Position numbers and translations under genes: made by a program
Source of the DNA: a virus
Direction: 5' to 3' (one strand)
Virus record (IMG/VR): IMGVR_UViG_3300044612_001159
Span: 1-64,000 of that record
Length of the DNA stretch: 64,000 nt
Notes under the pieces: model-generated
Databases searched by the model: none
What the model was told of the DNA's origin: nothing
Seen by the model: only the letters and a program-made list of their open reading frames with translations
In this document: in pieces, positions 1 to 8,640 of the stretch
How positions within the stretch are numbered: the first letter of the stretch is position 1
Layout: each line of letters starts with the position of its first letter

Positions 1-744
1 TAACTCCTCAGCCCTATACTTATTTCCATTAGCATCAAGTTTCCAGCCTTGCTTTAGCAGTTCTTGCCACTCTGCTCTTTCAACCTCTTGATGTGCTCTG
101 GTCTGCTTCATTTCTTCAGCCCATGCGTCTCTGACCTCTTGCGGATATGCATCTTCTTCACGATCATCCCAAAATGAACCTATTGTATATCTAACTCCCT
201 TGGTTATAACTGTTACCTCGTGCATATTATTAAACCCACCGTCAAAAGCAGCAAGCATTCCTACTTTTGGCTTAATGCTAATATCTTGATCAGGGAACTG
301 TAAAAGTCCTCCCTCAAAATCATCATTCAAGTATAAAAATGCTGCATATCTACTTCTAGTAAAAGCCCCAGACTTTCCATGCTCATCTGTGTTATCTGAA
401 TGTTTTCTAGCATATGCTCCTGGCTCCCACTTTTGTGTATGATATCCAATTTGACAAATTACCTTTGGATCTAAATCATGTACGCTTGCAACAGCCTCTA
501 TTATTCCCTGCTTCATTTGTGAAAAAATATCAGAAGGCAAACCTTCAGAAATTACATGTTCATCATCATCTTGAGGAAGGACAGACGAATAAGATTCATA
601 GAATGATATTGGCATCCATGTAATTGTTCCAACTTCAACATGCTTGTCTAAAACTTTTACAAGTTTTTCTGCAACTTCTGGAGATATAAAGTTTTCATAA
701 ACAACTATATCTTTTGTTATCCTTGATTTGTTTTCTAGGTTCAT
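1..744 (-). CDS. 2OG-Fe(II) oxygenase (partial, runs off left edge)
   Basis: Open for 248 codons from ATG at 744 to the window edge with no stop, so the C-terminus is missing. It has a double-stranded beta-helix oxygenase core: H115-S-D117 metal motif, the YLNDDFEGG turn near residues 138-146, distal H175 and R185 as candidate 2-oxoglutarate anchor. The fold resembles prolyl-4-hydroxylase-like 2OG dioxygenases, which hydroxylate a side chain using Fe(II), O2 and 2-oxoglutarate. The start overlaps the stop of the upstream oxygenase (ATGA), so translation is probably coupled. The substrate is unknown. Confidence 0.85.
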   Translation of the reverse strand, partial: MNLENKSRITKDIVVYENFISPEVAEKLVKVLDKHVEVGTITWMPISFYESYSSVLPQDDDEHVISEGLPSDIFSQMKQGIIEAVASVHDLDPKVICQIGYHTQKWEPGAYARKHSDNTDEHGKSGAFTRSRYAAFLYLNDDFEGGLLQFPDQDISIKPKVGMLAAFDGGFNNMHEVTVITKGVRYTIGSFWDDREEDAYPQEVRDAWAEEMKQTRAHQEVERAEWQELLKQGWKLDANGNKYRAEEL

Positions 745-1604
745 CTTACTCTAACTCCTTCTGGTATTTCAAACCTGTTTGGCAGCGTCTGCCAATATTC
801 CTGATTTATGTTATCCTGCATATCATACCATTCTTTTTTCCCAAACTCGGCCTCTTTTTTAAACCATTCTTCGCTTCCCAGACTATACTTTCTCCAATAC
901 ATTCTTGCAAAATATTTTTCATTTCCAGACGAAGGAAATACCCCATGTAGGTAAACACTGTCATTTTTTTTCAACACCTCTGGATGGCCCGAAGGAAATA
1001 CCAGCCAGTCTCCAGCCTCTGGCTTATACTTTATCAACTCTCCTCCTACATAAAAATCAATCTCTCCCCCGTCATAATCATCATTAAAGTAAGCATTTGC
1101 AGTAATTGCAAACTTATATCCTGGACTTGGAATTGGCTCTCTAATGAAATCAGAATGATATGTCATTGACATTTTGTCTAATATATCTTTATGATAACTA
1201 CATATTGATGGGCCATACATTTTCCATAAAGGAAATCTTTCTCCGTCCCTGTTTTCAACAATTTCTTTACTATCAAAATTAAAATCGTTACCATATCTAA
1301 GAATGTAATCTTGAGTTACTTTATCAAAGCCGCCTGCTAACTCTAAAAGAAAATATTTTTGATCCTCTTGATTCTTAGTTTCAGTCTTTATTTCTTTTAA
1401 ATTTTCATAACTCCACTCTTTGCCAAAAGTGTTTCCTGCTGGATAGTTTATGTATTTACCAAATTGTGCCCACTGTGACCATTCTCCAAATATTCTGTCC
1501 GTATTATCATTTGAAGATTCTTTTAAAATTTGATACATTTTTTCTACATTTTCAAAAATGTTTTTATAAACTAAAATGTTTGGATATATTTCTATAAAAT
1601 TCAT
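741..1604 (-). CDS. 2OG-Fe(II) oxygenase
   Basis: A 287-residue protein with H150-S-D152, a YFNDDYDGGEIDF segment near 172-184, distal histidine candidates H207 and H220, and R234 as possible 2-oxoglutarate anchor. About 120 N-terminal residues precede the core and are not recognised. It touches the neighbouring oxygenases at both ends (ATGA to the next gene; its ATG overlaps the preceding stop), so three oxygenases form one translationally coupled run. Family clear, substrate unknown. Confidence 0.85.
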   Translation of the reverse strand: MNFIEIYPNILVYKNIFENVEKMYQILKESSNDNTDRIFGEWSQWAQFGKYINYPAGNTFGKEWSYENLKEIKTETKNQEDQKYFLLELAGGFDKVTQDYILRYGNDFNFDSKEIVENRDGERFPLWKMYGPSICSYHKDILDKMSMTYHSDFIREPIPSPGYKFAITANAYFNDDYDGGEIDFYVGGELIKYKPEAGDWLVFPSGHPEVLKKNDSVYLHGVFPSSGNEKYFARMYWRKYSLGSEEWFKKEAEFGKKEWYDMQDNINQEYWQTLPNRFEIPEGVRVR

Positions 1605-2362
1605 TAGTTATTCCTAATTCCATTATCTGGATCCCAGGCCCTTATTGACTCGTCATTAGGAAAAATTCTATGATAATCTTTAGTAAAGTCTGGTTTTATT
1701 TCTCCAGTATGCTCAAGAATCTCCCAAAAAAATGGACAGGTATACCTAATACCATTTTTAATTTTTGTTACCCCATGCACATAGTTCATGTCCCCTGGGA
1801 AAAAATATGCAGATCCACGCTTTGGCTTAAACTGTATTCCTTGATTTGGAAAATACAATTCTCCACCTTCATAGTCATCGTTAATATAAAATAAACTTGC
1901 TATGTCATAGTTTGGGAAATCGTTTGGTTTTCCAGCATCTGGTCCAGAGTGTAACTCTTTATCTGCATGCGGTAATTGATACTGTCCTGGATTCCACTTT
2001 ACAATTGTTTGTCCAGTTGGCCTAACTTTTACATTAAAAAATTCTTCAATAACTGGCTGTAGTTTGTTAAACAATCCTATAATTACTGGAACAATATTTG
2101 GATCATTTTGATTTAATGATGGAGCACTTGCTACTCGATCTTTCCAATAATCTGCATCATAAATAATTACTCCGTTTTCATTCTTATGGCTTTGTGTTAT
2201 ATCCCAAATTGTTATGCTTCTTGCTGCTTTATCTAAGAAATCGACCTCTTCCTGGGTCATAAAATTTTCTAGTTCAATGATGTTTTCTGGACCACTTCCA
2301 AAAAACCCAGAGGGTGTGCTGGAGGGCTTTCTTACTACTGTAACTGCATCTTGTGGATTCAT
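1604..2362 (-). CDS. 2OG-Fe(II) oxygenase
   Basis: A 252-residue protein with H132-A-D134, a YINDDYEGGELYF segment near 159-171, distal H196 and R206. All residues expected of an active prolyl-hydroxylase-like dioxygenase are present. The start is supported by a TATAAT box (2369-2374) exactly six bases before the ATG, which predicts a leaderless mRNA starting at the codon. It heads the leftward run of three coupled oxygenases. Confidence 0.87.
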   Translation of the reverse strand: MNPQDAVTVVRKPSSTPSGFFGSGPENIIELENFMTQEEVDFLDKAARSITIWDITQSHKNENGVIIYDADYWKDRVASAPSLNQNDPNIVPVIIGLFNKLQPVIEEFFNVKVRPTGQTIVKWNPGQYQLPHADKELHSGPDAGKPNDFPNYDIASLFYINDDYEGGELYFPNQGIQFKPKRGSAYFFPGDMNYVHGVTKIKNGIRYTCPFFWEILEHTGEIKPDFTKDYHRIFPNDESIRAWDPDNGIRNN

Positions 2363-2390
2363 GTTTGAATTATATCATAGGACTTTTATC

Positions 2391-2846
2391 CTACAATTTT
2401 CCCTCTACTTCTAATTTTTTCAAAAACCTTTCAACATTAAACCTCCAGTTATCTTTTCCAAATGATGTAGCAATTTTTAAGCAAAGGTCTTCGTAGTCTT
2501 TTTTGTCTAACTTATCCTTTATTTGATAAAGGGCATCCGTGGTATCAATGTAGTTTTGTCTTACAAAAGATGGATCTCCAGCATGATTTCTTTTTAATAC
2601 TTTTGTTGTTACTTTTCCGCAGGGCTCATACAAAGAAACAGTTAGATAGTCTTTTGCAAAACCTGCATCCTGATACATTCTATAGCCATCTACAGCATCT
2701 TCTATATTTTGAAAAGATATAATAGATCTTACTGGGTCTTCTCCATCTCTTGCCACTGTAATCATATAGTGACCAATTTTCCTGTCTTTGGCATCCTGCA
2801 AATATTTATTTATTATGTCAGAGTGTGATGGATTTAATTCATTCAT
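2391..2846 (-). CDS. Hypothetical protein, 151 aa
   Basis: Not recognised. Soluble, charged, no membrane segment. It contains one Cys and a lysine-rich C-terminal third predicted helical by eye. It abuts the DUF6065-like gene upstream with no gap and lies between oxygenases, so it probably belongs to the same operon. Possibly a small accessory protein of the oxygenase cluster; that rests on position only. Confidence 0.7.
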   Translation of the reverse strand: MNELNPSHSDIINKYLQDAKDRKIGHYMITVARDGEDPVRSIISFQNIEDAVDGYRMYQDAGFAKDYLTVSLYEPCGKVTTKVLKRNHAGDPSFVRQNYIDTTDALYQIKDKLDKKDYEDLCLKIATSFGKDNWRFNVERFLKKLEVEGKL

Positions 2847-3560
2847 TTATTTAGTGCTCCTATTATCTTTTACATTTAGCCTAAGAGTTTTTACTTCATG
2901 AGACCCGAGCGAATTTCCGTTTTCATCTACGGCATCTCGATACCAATCAGTCCACCCACCAGTAGAATTAATTTTTTGTGCAGCCTCTCCATAAGAAATG
3001 TTGGCATTCATTCTTGACTTATCTTCATCTTTATATTCAAAAACCTCTATCGTGCTATTATTTAAATTTGTTAATGATATAGGAATAATTGTTGCCAACG
3101 GAGTGCCAGATTTTATAACTATATTTTGATTAGCCTTCTTTGCTTTAATTGCTAAAGGCAATGGATTGTCATAGAATGAAGTTGTAATTAAGTTTGACAT
3201 AGTTTCAAAATCTTCATTAAAATAGTTAACTGGATTTATAGTAAAAATGCTAACATCAGAATCTGTTCTAAATATAAGTCCAGTATTTAAACTGATTGAA
3301 GACTGCCCTCTGCCTGCATAAGATCCTTGTGGACTAGAGATTATATTTATGTGTTTATCGGTTTGGTCATTTATTCCGTCCCAAATAAACTCAATATCTT
3401 CTTCACAAAAAATATTCCAGCCTATTACATTTGCCTGAGTAACAGGAAAACACCTATATGCATGCTTTTCTGATGTAACATCCATCCAATCTCTTTTTAT
3501 TGACATTGGGGATATTGAAAATGGTGCCCCATGCATTTTTTCGACTGAAATATTAAACAT
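2847..3560 (-). CDS. DUF6065-like protein
   Basis: A 237-residue protein that resembles a phage family I recall as DUF6065, often found beside 2OG oxygenases. Features in common with the gene at 4252-5019 are an N-terminal WMDVT/DWYKD-like start, a WN/Y..F segment, a central NP.N.F stretch followed by a small beta region, and a SGTPLATIIPI / AGTPYLQILPF match in the last third. Its start overlaps the stop of the preceding oxygenase by one base. Function is unknown; alternation with oxygenases hints at a shared task. Confidence 0.6.
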   Translation of the reverse strand: MFNISVEKMHGAPFSISPMSIKRDWMDVTSEKHAYRCFPVTQANVIGWNIFCEEDIEFIWDGINDQTDKHINIISSPQGSYAGRGQSSISLNTGLIFRTDSDVSIFTINPVNYFNEDFETMSNLITTSFYDNPLPLAIKAKKANQNIVIKSGTPLATIIPISLTNLNNSTIEVFEYKDEDKSRMNANISYGEAAQKINSTGGWTDWYRDAVDENGNSLGSHEVKTLRLNVKDNRSTK

Positions 3561-4246
3561 TATTCGTTATCCCATTTTGGGTCATACATATCTGGTGTAT
3601 GATACTTTTTACTGTAATCAAGCATTGTTACAATAGAATACTTTGTTCCAGAATGAACTGGCATTGCTTGATGTGGATACATAAAGTTAGAAGGAAATAT
3701 ATACAGATCTCCAGCCTTTGGCTTAATGTTTAGGCCCTGAAGTCTAAAGTATAACTCCCCACCATCATAATCATCATTTACATATGCAACCAAAGAAACC
3801 GTGCAATTATATGAGTATCCGTGATCGTGATGTTCTTTAAAGTGTTGTCCTGGACCATACTTAATAAAGTTAAAAGCCTCCCAATATTTAAGAGGCATTA
3901 TATTATAGTCTCTACGATAATCTTCTACTGCTGCTGACTGGGCGTCATAAACATCTTGCCAAAGTGCTTGAAGTTTTAATGAATCCTCGCTCTTGTCTGC
4001 CTCTATATCTGTTTTCTTAAACTTAAAATCAACACAATCTCTATAATCTGGCATTAATTGCTGATATCCAACATATGCAGGCATCCAGTGATATCTTTTT
4101 CCTTCTGCAGACAATTCTCCATATCCAGCAACAGATCCTAGTATATTTTCAAGTCTATTAATAACATCAATTTCTTTTTTTATAACATTTCTATAGCATG
4201 TAATACCATTGCCAAGCACTTCTTTTTCTGTCCAAGTTTGCATCAT
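3560..4246 (-). CDS. 2OG-Fe(II) oxygenase
   Basis: I chose the ATG at 4246 (228 aa) because an AGGAG lies seven bases upstream and overlaps the preceding stop; a longer start at 4276 would overlap that gene by 25 bases. The core has H139-H-D141, a YVNDDYDGGELYF segment, distal H192 and K202 where many relatives have Arg. The N-terminal half and overall length closely match the oxygenase at 5019-5735 (both carry D-C-V-D-F-K and EAFNF-KY), so the two are paralogues separated by a DUF6065-like gene. Confidence 0.87.
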   Translation of the reverse strand: MMQTWTEKEVLGNGITCYRNVIKKEIDVINRLENILGSVAGYGELSAEGKRYHWMPAYVGYQQLMPDYRDCVDFKFKKTDIEADKSEDSLKLQALWQDVYDAQSAAVEDYRRDYNIMPLKYWEAFNFIKYGPGQHFKEHHDHGYSYNCTVSLVAYVNDDYDGGELYFRLQGLNIKPKAGDLYIFPSNFMYPHQAMPVHSGTKYSIVTMLDYSKKYHTPDMYDPKWDNE

Positions 4247-4251
4247 TTCTC

Positions 4252-5019
4252 CTATTTGTATTCTCTTCTTGACCAAACACTTTTTATATATACCCCGCCA
4301 TCTGGCTGGCGATAGGTTTTTGCATTATCCATTATTTTACCATAGATCTTGGAAGAATCGCTTATCTCTATTTCATGGTCCCAGTTATCTCTTTTAAAAG
4401 GAAGAATTTGCAGATACGGAGTCCCTGCTGGGATAGTTCCTTCCCATCCTTCTACAATAAAAAATGGAAAACTTCCAAGCAGGTGGACTTTGTCACTATC
4501 TACAATTCCAGTTGTATTTAGAAATGGTAAATCAAATCTATTCATTGGAGTCATAAACAAAGCACTATATCCTTCTGGTAACTCCAACCCCCAGTCAGCA
4601 GACCAGGCAAAATGGTTAGAATAATACCCCTTTGGATGCTCAAACTGTGGCATTGGTGGTCTTTGTGTACAAAAATCTTGACACTTTGGATCCTCTACTT
4701 TAACACTTATAATTCCTTGAGCATTTTTAAAAAATGTTAAATCACATGGAGTTCTAAAAACATATCCCGTTGCAAAAGCATCCATAATTGCTGGACATGC
4801 TTTCCATGTTGGAACCTTGCCAAAGTCGTCTGTTGTTCCTTCTTTTGGAAAGGGACAAACCTCTTTTGGCGCCTTATAATATTCACCATTAGGCATTTTA
4901 GCAAACCTGTCTGCATCCTTGTACCAATCTGGCATTTCTTTTTGTGTTGGGACTGGAACAGACTTGCTTTCTTTGTTTAGCCAAGGTCTGTAAGAAACAA
5001 ATTTGGCAATAAGCGACAC
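4252..5019 (-). CDS. DUF6065-like protein
   Basis: A 255-residue paralogue of the protein at 2847-3560. The N-terminus has PTQKEMPDWYKD; five Cys include C-P-F and C-Q-D-F-C spacings that could bind metal; the last third contains PAGTPYLQILPF. It is flanked on both sides by paralogous 2OG oxygenases with overlapping or abutting ends. The order oxygenase, DUF6065-like, oxygenase, DUF6065-like suggests tandem duplication of a two-gene unit. No activity can be read from the sequence. Confidence 0.6.
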   Translation of the reverse strand: MSLIAKFVSYRPWLNKESKSVPVPTQKEMPDWYKDADRFAKMPNGEYYKAPKEVCPFPKEGTTDDFGKVPTWKACPAIMDAFATGYVFRTPCDLTFFKNAQGIISVKVEDPKCQDFCTQRPPMPQFEHPKGYYSNHFAWSADWGLELPEGYSALFMTPMNRFDLPFLNTTGIVDSDKVHLLGSFPFFIVEGWEGTIPAGTPYLQILPFKRDNWDHEIEISDSSKIYGKIMDNAKTYRQPDGGVYIKSVWSRREYK

Positions 5020-5735
5020 TACTTATGTCCTAGTTCATTAATGTCTGTCATAACGACAACGCAATATTTTGCTCCCGATTTCATTGGTAAAGATGCATGT
5101 TCGTATATGTAATTAGATGGACAAAGAAGAATATCTCCAACCTTTGGTGTATGTGTATATCCATCAAGTCTTGGGAACTTAATCTCTCCGCCTTCGTAGT
5201 CTTCATTTATGTATATTACCGCAGAAACCGTACAATTATACATTGGACCATGGTCTGCATGAATATTGAAGTGCTTTCCTTCACCCTCATACTTTACAAA
5301 ATTAAATGCCTCATAATATATAACGTGAATTCCCCAATATTTTGCATAATCATCAACACATATTTTTAGTTTTTGATATATTTCTTCATGAAGGTCAAGA
5401 AGTTCAGCATTATGTTCATCTCTTGGCCCCAAGTTTTCTTGCTTATATTTAAAGTCTACACAGTCTCTTGCTTTTTTGATTGGCACATCTGAATTTGTAA
5501 CCTTTGCGTCTGACCAGGTATATTTTCCATTACCGCCTAAGTTTGACTCAAGCATATTTATATATCTTTCCGAATCTTCTTTTGAAAATGTATTCCTGTA
5601 TAAATTTATTCCTAGTGCTGGATTTTCAACTATAAAGCCATTGCTCATAGTTCTTGTTGGATATCTATTTAATGCTGTTTCTGATCTATCTTTTGTAAAC
5701 CATGGATTTTGATTTTCATCATAAACTTCGTACAT
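5019..5735 (-). CDS. 2OG-Fe(II) oxygenase
   Basis: A 238-residue prolyl-hydroxylase-like dioxygenase: H159-A-D161, YINEDYEGGEIKF near 175-187, distal H213 and K223 in the 2-oxoglutarate position. Close paralogue of the gene at 3560-4246. A TATACT box lies upstream within the 5774-5801 hairpin region, so a promoter may start here. First gene of the leftward oxygenase/DUF6065 operon. Confidence 0.87.
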   Translation of the reverse strand: MYEVYDENQNPWFTKDRSETALNRYPTRTMSNGFIVENPALGINLYRNTFSKEDSERYINMLESNLGGNGKYTWSDAKVTNSDVPIKKARDCVDFKYKQENLGPRDEHNAELLDLHEEIYQKLKICVDDYAKYWGIHVIYYEAFNFVKYEGEGKHFNIHADHGPMYNCTVSAVIYINEDYEGGEIKFPRLDGYTHTPKVGDILLCPSNYIYEHASLPMKSGAKYCVVVMTDINELGHK

Positions 5736-5773
5736 ATTAGTACCACTTTCTTTTCAATAAGCCTAGATAAAAG

Positions 5774-5801
5774 TATACCACACCATTTCTGATGTGGTAT
5801 A
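5774..5801. terminator. Hairpin terminator between fibre gene and oxygenase operon
   Basis: A perfect 9-bp inverted repeat (TATACCACA / TGTGGTATA) with a 10-base loop. A-rich sequence flanks the left arm and T-rich sequence the right arm, so it could stop transcription either way. It sits just after the stop of the fibre gene (reading left). On the minus strand the left arm contains TATACT, so terminator and next promoter may overlap. Confidence 0.65.
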
Positions 5802-5822
5802 TCTTTTATTTATTATTTTATA

Positions 5823-6779
5823 TTATGTCGCTCTTGGACCGAACTTGTTTCCACCGAATGATGGGAAGAATGGGAAGAACGGTGGGAAGAATGGTGGGAA
5901 GAATGGGAAGAATGGGAAGAACGGTGGGAAGAATGGGAAGAATGGGAAGAATGGGAAGAACGGTGGGAAGAATGGGAAGAATGGGAAGAACGGTGGGAAG
6001 AATGGGAAGAATGGGAAGAATGGGAAGAACGGTGGGAAGAATGGGAAGAATGGGAAGAACGGTGGGAAGAATGGGAAGAATGGGAAGAATGGGAAGAACG
6101 GTGGGAAGAATGGGAAGAATGGTGGGAAGAATGGGGGGAAGAATGGGAAAAACGGTGGGAAAAATGGCGGGAAGAACGGAGCAATAGTAGTTACGCTACC
6201 AGAAGACGCAGATGCAGCAGAATTTCCATTAGCGTTAGTTGCATAAACAGTATATGTTTGAGAAGTATTTGCTTCTTGAGAAACTACCACTGATGTTGAA
6301 GCAGTTGAATTAGTTTTTCCATCTGAAGATGTCCATGTATATCCAGTAATCGCCTTACCACCATTTGCTGGGGCGGTCCAAGAAACCGTATCTTGATCTA
6401 CTCCCGCTGTTGCAGTTGGAGCACTTGGTGTTGCTGGAACAGTTGTTGCTGTCACAGAAGACGATGCTGATGAAGCAGCAGAAGTTCCTGCGGCATTTGT
6501 TGCAGTCATTGTAAAGGTATAGGAAGTATTAGATGCTAAACCTGTTACTCTAACTGGAGATGATGCGCCAGTTCCAGTAAATCCTCCAGGGGAAGATGTA
6601 ACTGTAAAAGATGTTGCTGCTGGAGAAAGCGCAGGTAATGTAAAAGATACATCAACTGCTCCATCATTAAATGCACGACCTGTTCCTACATCTGTCGCAC
6701 CAGTAATAGTTGGTGTTAATGGCTCCAAAAAGTCATTTGATGCTTGGGACTTTCTACCTGTCTTCTTGCCTGCTGCCAT
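5823..6779 (-). CDS. Fibre protein: two FN3-like domains plus (FFP)n tail
   Basis: A 318-residue protein with a good ribosome site (AGGAGATAAA) before its ATG. Residues about 20-110 and 113-198 look like fibronectin type III/Ig-like beta domains rich in Ser, Thr and Ala. Residues about 200-305 are almost only Phe and Pro in FFP and FFPP units encoded by a tandem repeat, ending in GGNKFGPRAT. Located at the end of a fibre block, it is probably a virion surface or adhesion protein. The aromatic-proline tail is very unusual: hydrophobic, and rich in possible prolyl-hydroxylase targets. The opposite strand is also open across the repeat, but it lacks the FN3 part and a ribosome site. Confidence 0.8.
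   Translation of the reverse strand: MAAGKKTGRKSQASNDFLEPLTPTITGATDVGTGRAFNDGAVDVSFTLPALSPAATSFTVTSSPGGFTGTGASSPVRVTGLASNTSYTFTMTATNAAGTSAASSASSSVTATTVPATPSAPTATAGVDQDTVSWTAPANGGKAITGYTWTSSDGKTNSTASTSVVVSQEANTSQTYTVYATNANGNSAASASSGSVTTIAPFFPPFFPPFFPFFPPFFPPFFPFFPPFFPFFPFFPFFPPFFPFFPFFPPFFPFFPFFPFFPPFFPFFPFFPPFFPFFPFFPFFPPFFPFFPFFPPFFPPFFPFFPSFGGNKFGPRAT
5868..6176. repeat. GGGAAGAAT/GGGAAGAAC-GGT minisatellite
   Basis: Tandem repetition of nine-base GGGAAGAAT or GGGAAGAAC units interrupted by GGT triplets, in a higher-order pattern of three-unit and two-unit blocks. It encodes the Phe/Pro tail on the minus strand. All units keep the frame. Unequal recombination could change tail length. A short related block is inserted in the (TP)n fibre gene at about 16444-16500. 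Confidence 0.95.
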
Positions 6780-6809
6780 TTTATCTCCTAGTTTCTATTA
6801 AATTTTGTA

Positions 6810-8585
6810 CTACGCTGTTAGATCGCCGTAAACGACCCAAGTGTTTGCTGCTCTCTTTAGGAGGGTAGCAGAAGACCATCTTGTTCTTAATTTCAAACCA
6901 GGTGTTGCGTTTACTGTAACTGAACCAGAAACTGGAGCAATTGTAACCTGTCCTGTGTTTGTTTGTAGAATATCAATAGTTGTTCCTACTGGATAGTTTA
7001 CTGTTGAATCCAATGGAATTGTGAGAGTTGTTGCTGATGTAGAATCTACCTCAATCAACGAGTCTCTATGTGTTAATTGTGAAAGAGCATATGATGCTGT
7101 CTTTTGTACAATTGGAGTTCTTGATGGAACGCCTTCCTTTGTTTGTGTACCGTCTGAGAACACAACACCTGCAGATGGAGTTACTGTAGTTGCTTCAAGA
7201 GCGCCTACTGCAAGTGCATCAAGAGATCCTTCTCCAAATGCTACAACTGTTGAAGGCTCTGTTGCTACATCCTTAAATAACTTCCACTTAGCATCAGATA
7301 CGTCTCTTACGAGGCCTGAGTGCTTTGCTGTACCGTCGTTGTAAGCAACTACTAGACCAAGGTCGACTGTGTTTGCTGCATTCTGGTGAGCAAGTTGAAC
7401 CATGTTATCTTCAATTGTGATAGATGTTGCTGATGCTGAGAAGTTGGTTCCGTTAACTGTAAAGTCTCCGTCTACTACAAGGTTTCCGTCAACTTCTACG
7501 CTACCTGTAAATACTGCGCCTGCAAGAGAAGCCTTTGCATCAAGTGCTGTTTGTGTAGCAGTTGATACTGGCTTATTTGCATCTGAAGTATTATCAACAT
7601 TTGCGAGGCCTACTGAAGACTTTGTAAGTGCTGCTACTGCTGTTGCTATCTTTGTATCTGCTGCTGCTCCTGCTGCTGTTATTGCGTCTGCTTCTGCATT
7701 ATCCGCATATTCTTTAGTTGCAAGAAGTGCTGTATCAGCAATACCGTGTACGTTAGTTGTATCGTCGTTGTGTGTACTTACTGCATCGTCTGCATAAGTC
7801 TTTGTAGCAATTGTGTTATCAATATCAAATCTTTCGTCTACTGCGTTCCAGTCAATACCAGTTCCTGCAAGTGCTTGCTGATCTACGGTTGCTGCAGTAA
7901 TTGCATTTGCTATGTCTGTTTGTGTTGCAAGAACAGAAGTATCAAGAATTCCGTGAACATTTTCTGTTAGATTTTCGTGTGCTGTTAATGCTCCAGCAGC
8001 ATTGTTTGCTGCTGTCTGAACATCAGTTTGTGTAGCAAGAACGGATGTGTCAGCAATTCCATGAACCAGAGTTGTATCTGAAGCGTGTGTAGACAATGCT
8101 GAAGCAGCATCATCTGCTGCACCCTGTACGTCTGTAAGTGTTGCAAGAACAGAAGTATCTGCAATTCCATGAACCAGAGTTGTATCTGAAGCATGTGTAG
8201 ATAGTGCTGAAGCAGCATCGCTTGCTGCTGCATTAACATCTGACTTCAGTGCAAGGGCTGCTGTATCTGCAATTCCATGAATCATTGTTGAGTCATTTAT
8301 GTGATTTGTAAGATTTTGTCCAACTGTTGCAAAAAATTGTGGATCGCCATTAATTGCGCCTGCTAGTTCATTTAGGGTATTAAGAAGATCTGGAGCACCG
8401 TCAACAATTGCTGCGAGTTCGGCTGCATTGGCAAAGTACTGTAGTGCAGACCAGGCTGAGGAGCCGTTACCCATTTTAAATTTATTTGTATCAGTTTCAA
8501 AACCGATTTCACCTGCTGCGAGAACTGGGTTAGCAGCCGTCCATTGTGCTGCAGTTCCTCTGCGCTGTTGCATTCTTGTTGCCAT
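6810..8585 (-). CDS. Tail fibre with Mtd-N-like domain
   Basis: A 591-residue fibre. Residues about 5-50 (QRRGTAAQW...GEIGF.TD..KFK.GNG..AW) match the N-terminal domain seen in major tropism determinants and many tail fibres. Residues about 85-300 hold five or six imperfect repeats of the type DTTLVHGIADTSVLAT spaced near 33 residues, as expected for a trimeric shaft. The C-terminal part is beta-rich and ends with TLLKRAANTWVVYGD, which recurs in the fibre at 16195-18711. The start has AAGGAGAG upstream. No reverse transcriptase or template repeat is nearby, so a diversity-generating element is not indicated. Confidence 0.85.
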   Translation of the reverse strand: MATRMQQRRGTAAQWTAANPVLAAGEIGFETDTNKFKMGNGSSAWSALQYFANAAELAAIVDGAPDLLNTLNELAGAINGDPQFFATVGQNLTNHINDSTMIHGIADTAALALKSDVNAAASDAASALSTHASDTTLVHGIADTSVLATLTDVQGAADDAASALSTHASDTTLVHGIADTSVLATQTDVQTAANNAAGALTAHENLTENVHGILDTSVLATQTDIANAITAATVDQQALAGTGIDWNAVDERFDIDNTIATKTYADDAVSTHNDDTTNVHGIADTALLATKEYADNAEADAITAAGAAADTKIATAVAALTKSSVGLANVDNTSDANKPVSTATQTALDAKASLAGAVFTGSVEVDGNLVVDGDFTVNGTNFSASATSITIEDNMVQLAHQNAANTVDLGLVVAYNDGTAKHSGLVRDVSDAKWKLFKDVATEPSTVVAFGEGSLDALAVGALEATTVTPSAGVVFSDGTQTKEGVPSRTPIVQKTASYALSQLTHRDSLIEVDSTSATTLTIPLDSTVNYPVGTTIDILQTNTGQVTIAPVSGSVTVNATPGLKLRTRWSSATLLKRAANTWVVYGDLTA

Positions 8586-8640
8586 TTATCTCTCCTTATG
8601 GGTTCTGCCCATGAACTTATCTTATTATAACATCAATTTT

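Noticed and set aside
5868-6176. CRISPR-like array
   Set aside because: Repeats are contiguous nine-base units with no unique spacers and lie inside a coding frame.
5792-6246. Plus-strand open frames of 131 and 150 codons (Gly-Lys-Asn repeats) and a leftward Ser-His repeat frame
   Set aside because: They are by-products of the nine-base repeat, which lacks stops in several frames. Only the minus frame 5823-6779 has FN3 domains and a ribosome site.
7021-7797. Rightward frames of 107 and 131 codons opposite the fibre gene
   Set aside because: Antisense to a repeat-rich fibre with good homology; no promoters.
6810-8585. Diversity-generating retroelement suggested by the Mtd-like N-terminus
   Set aside because: No reverse transcriptase, template repeat or adenine-rich variable region was found nearby.
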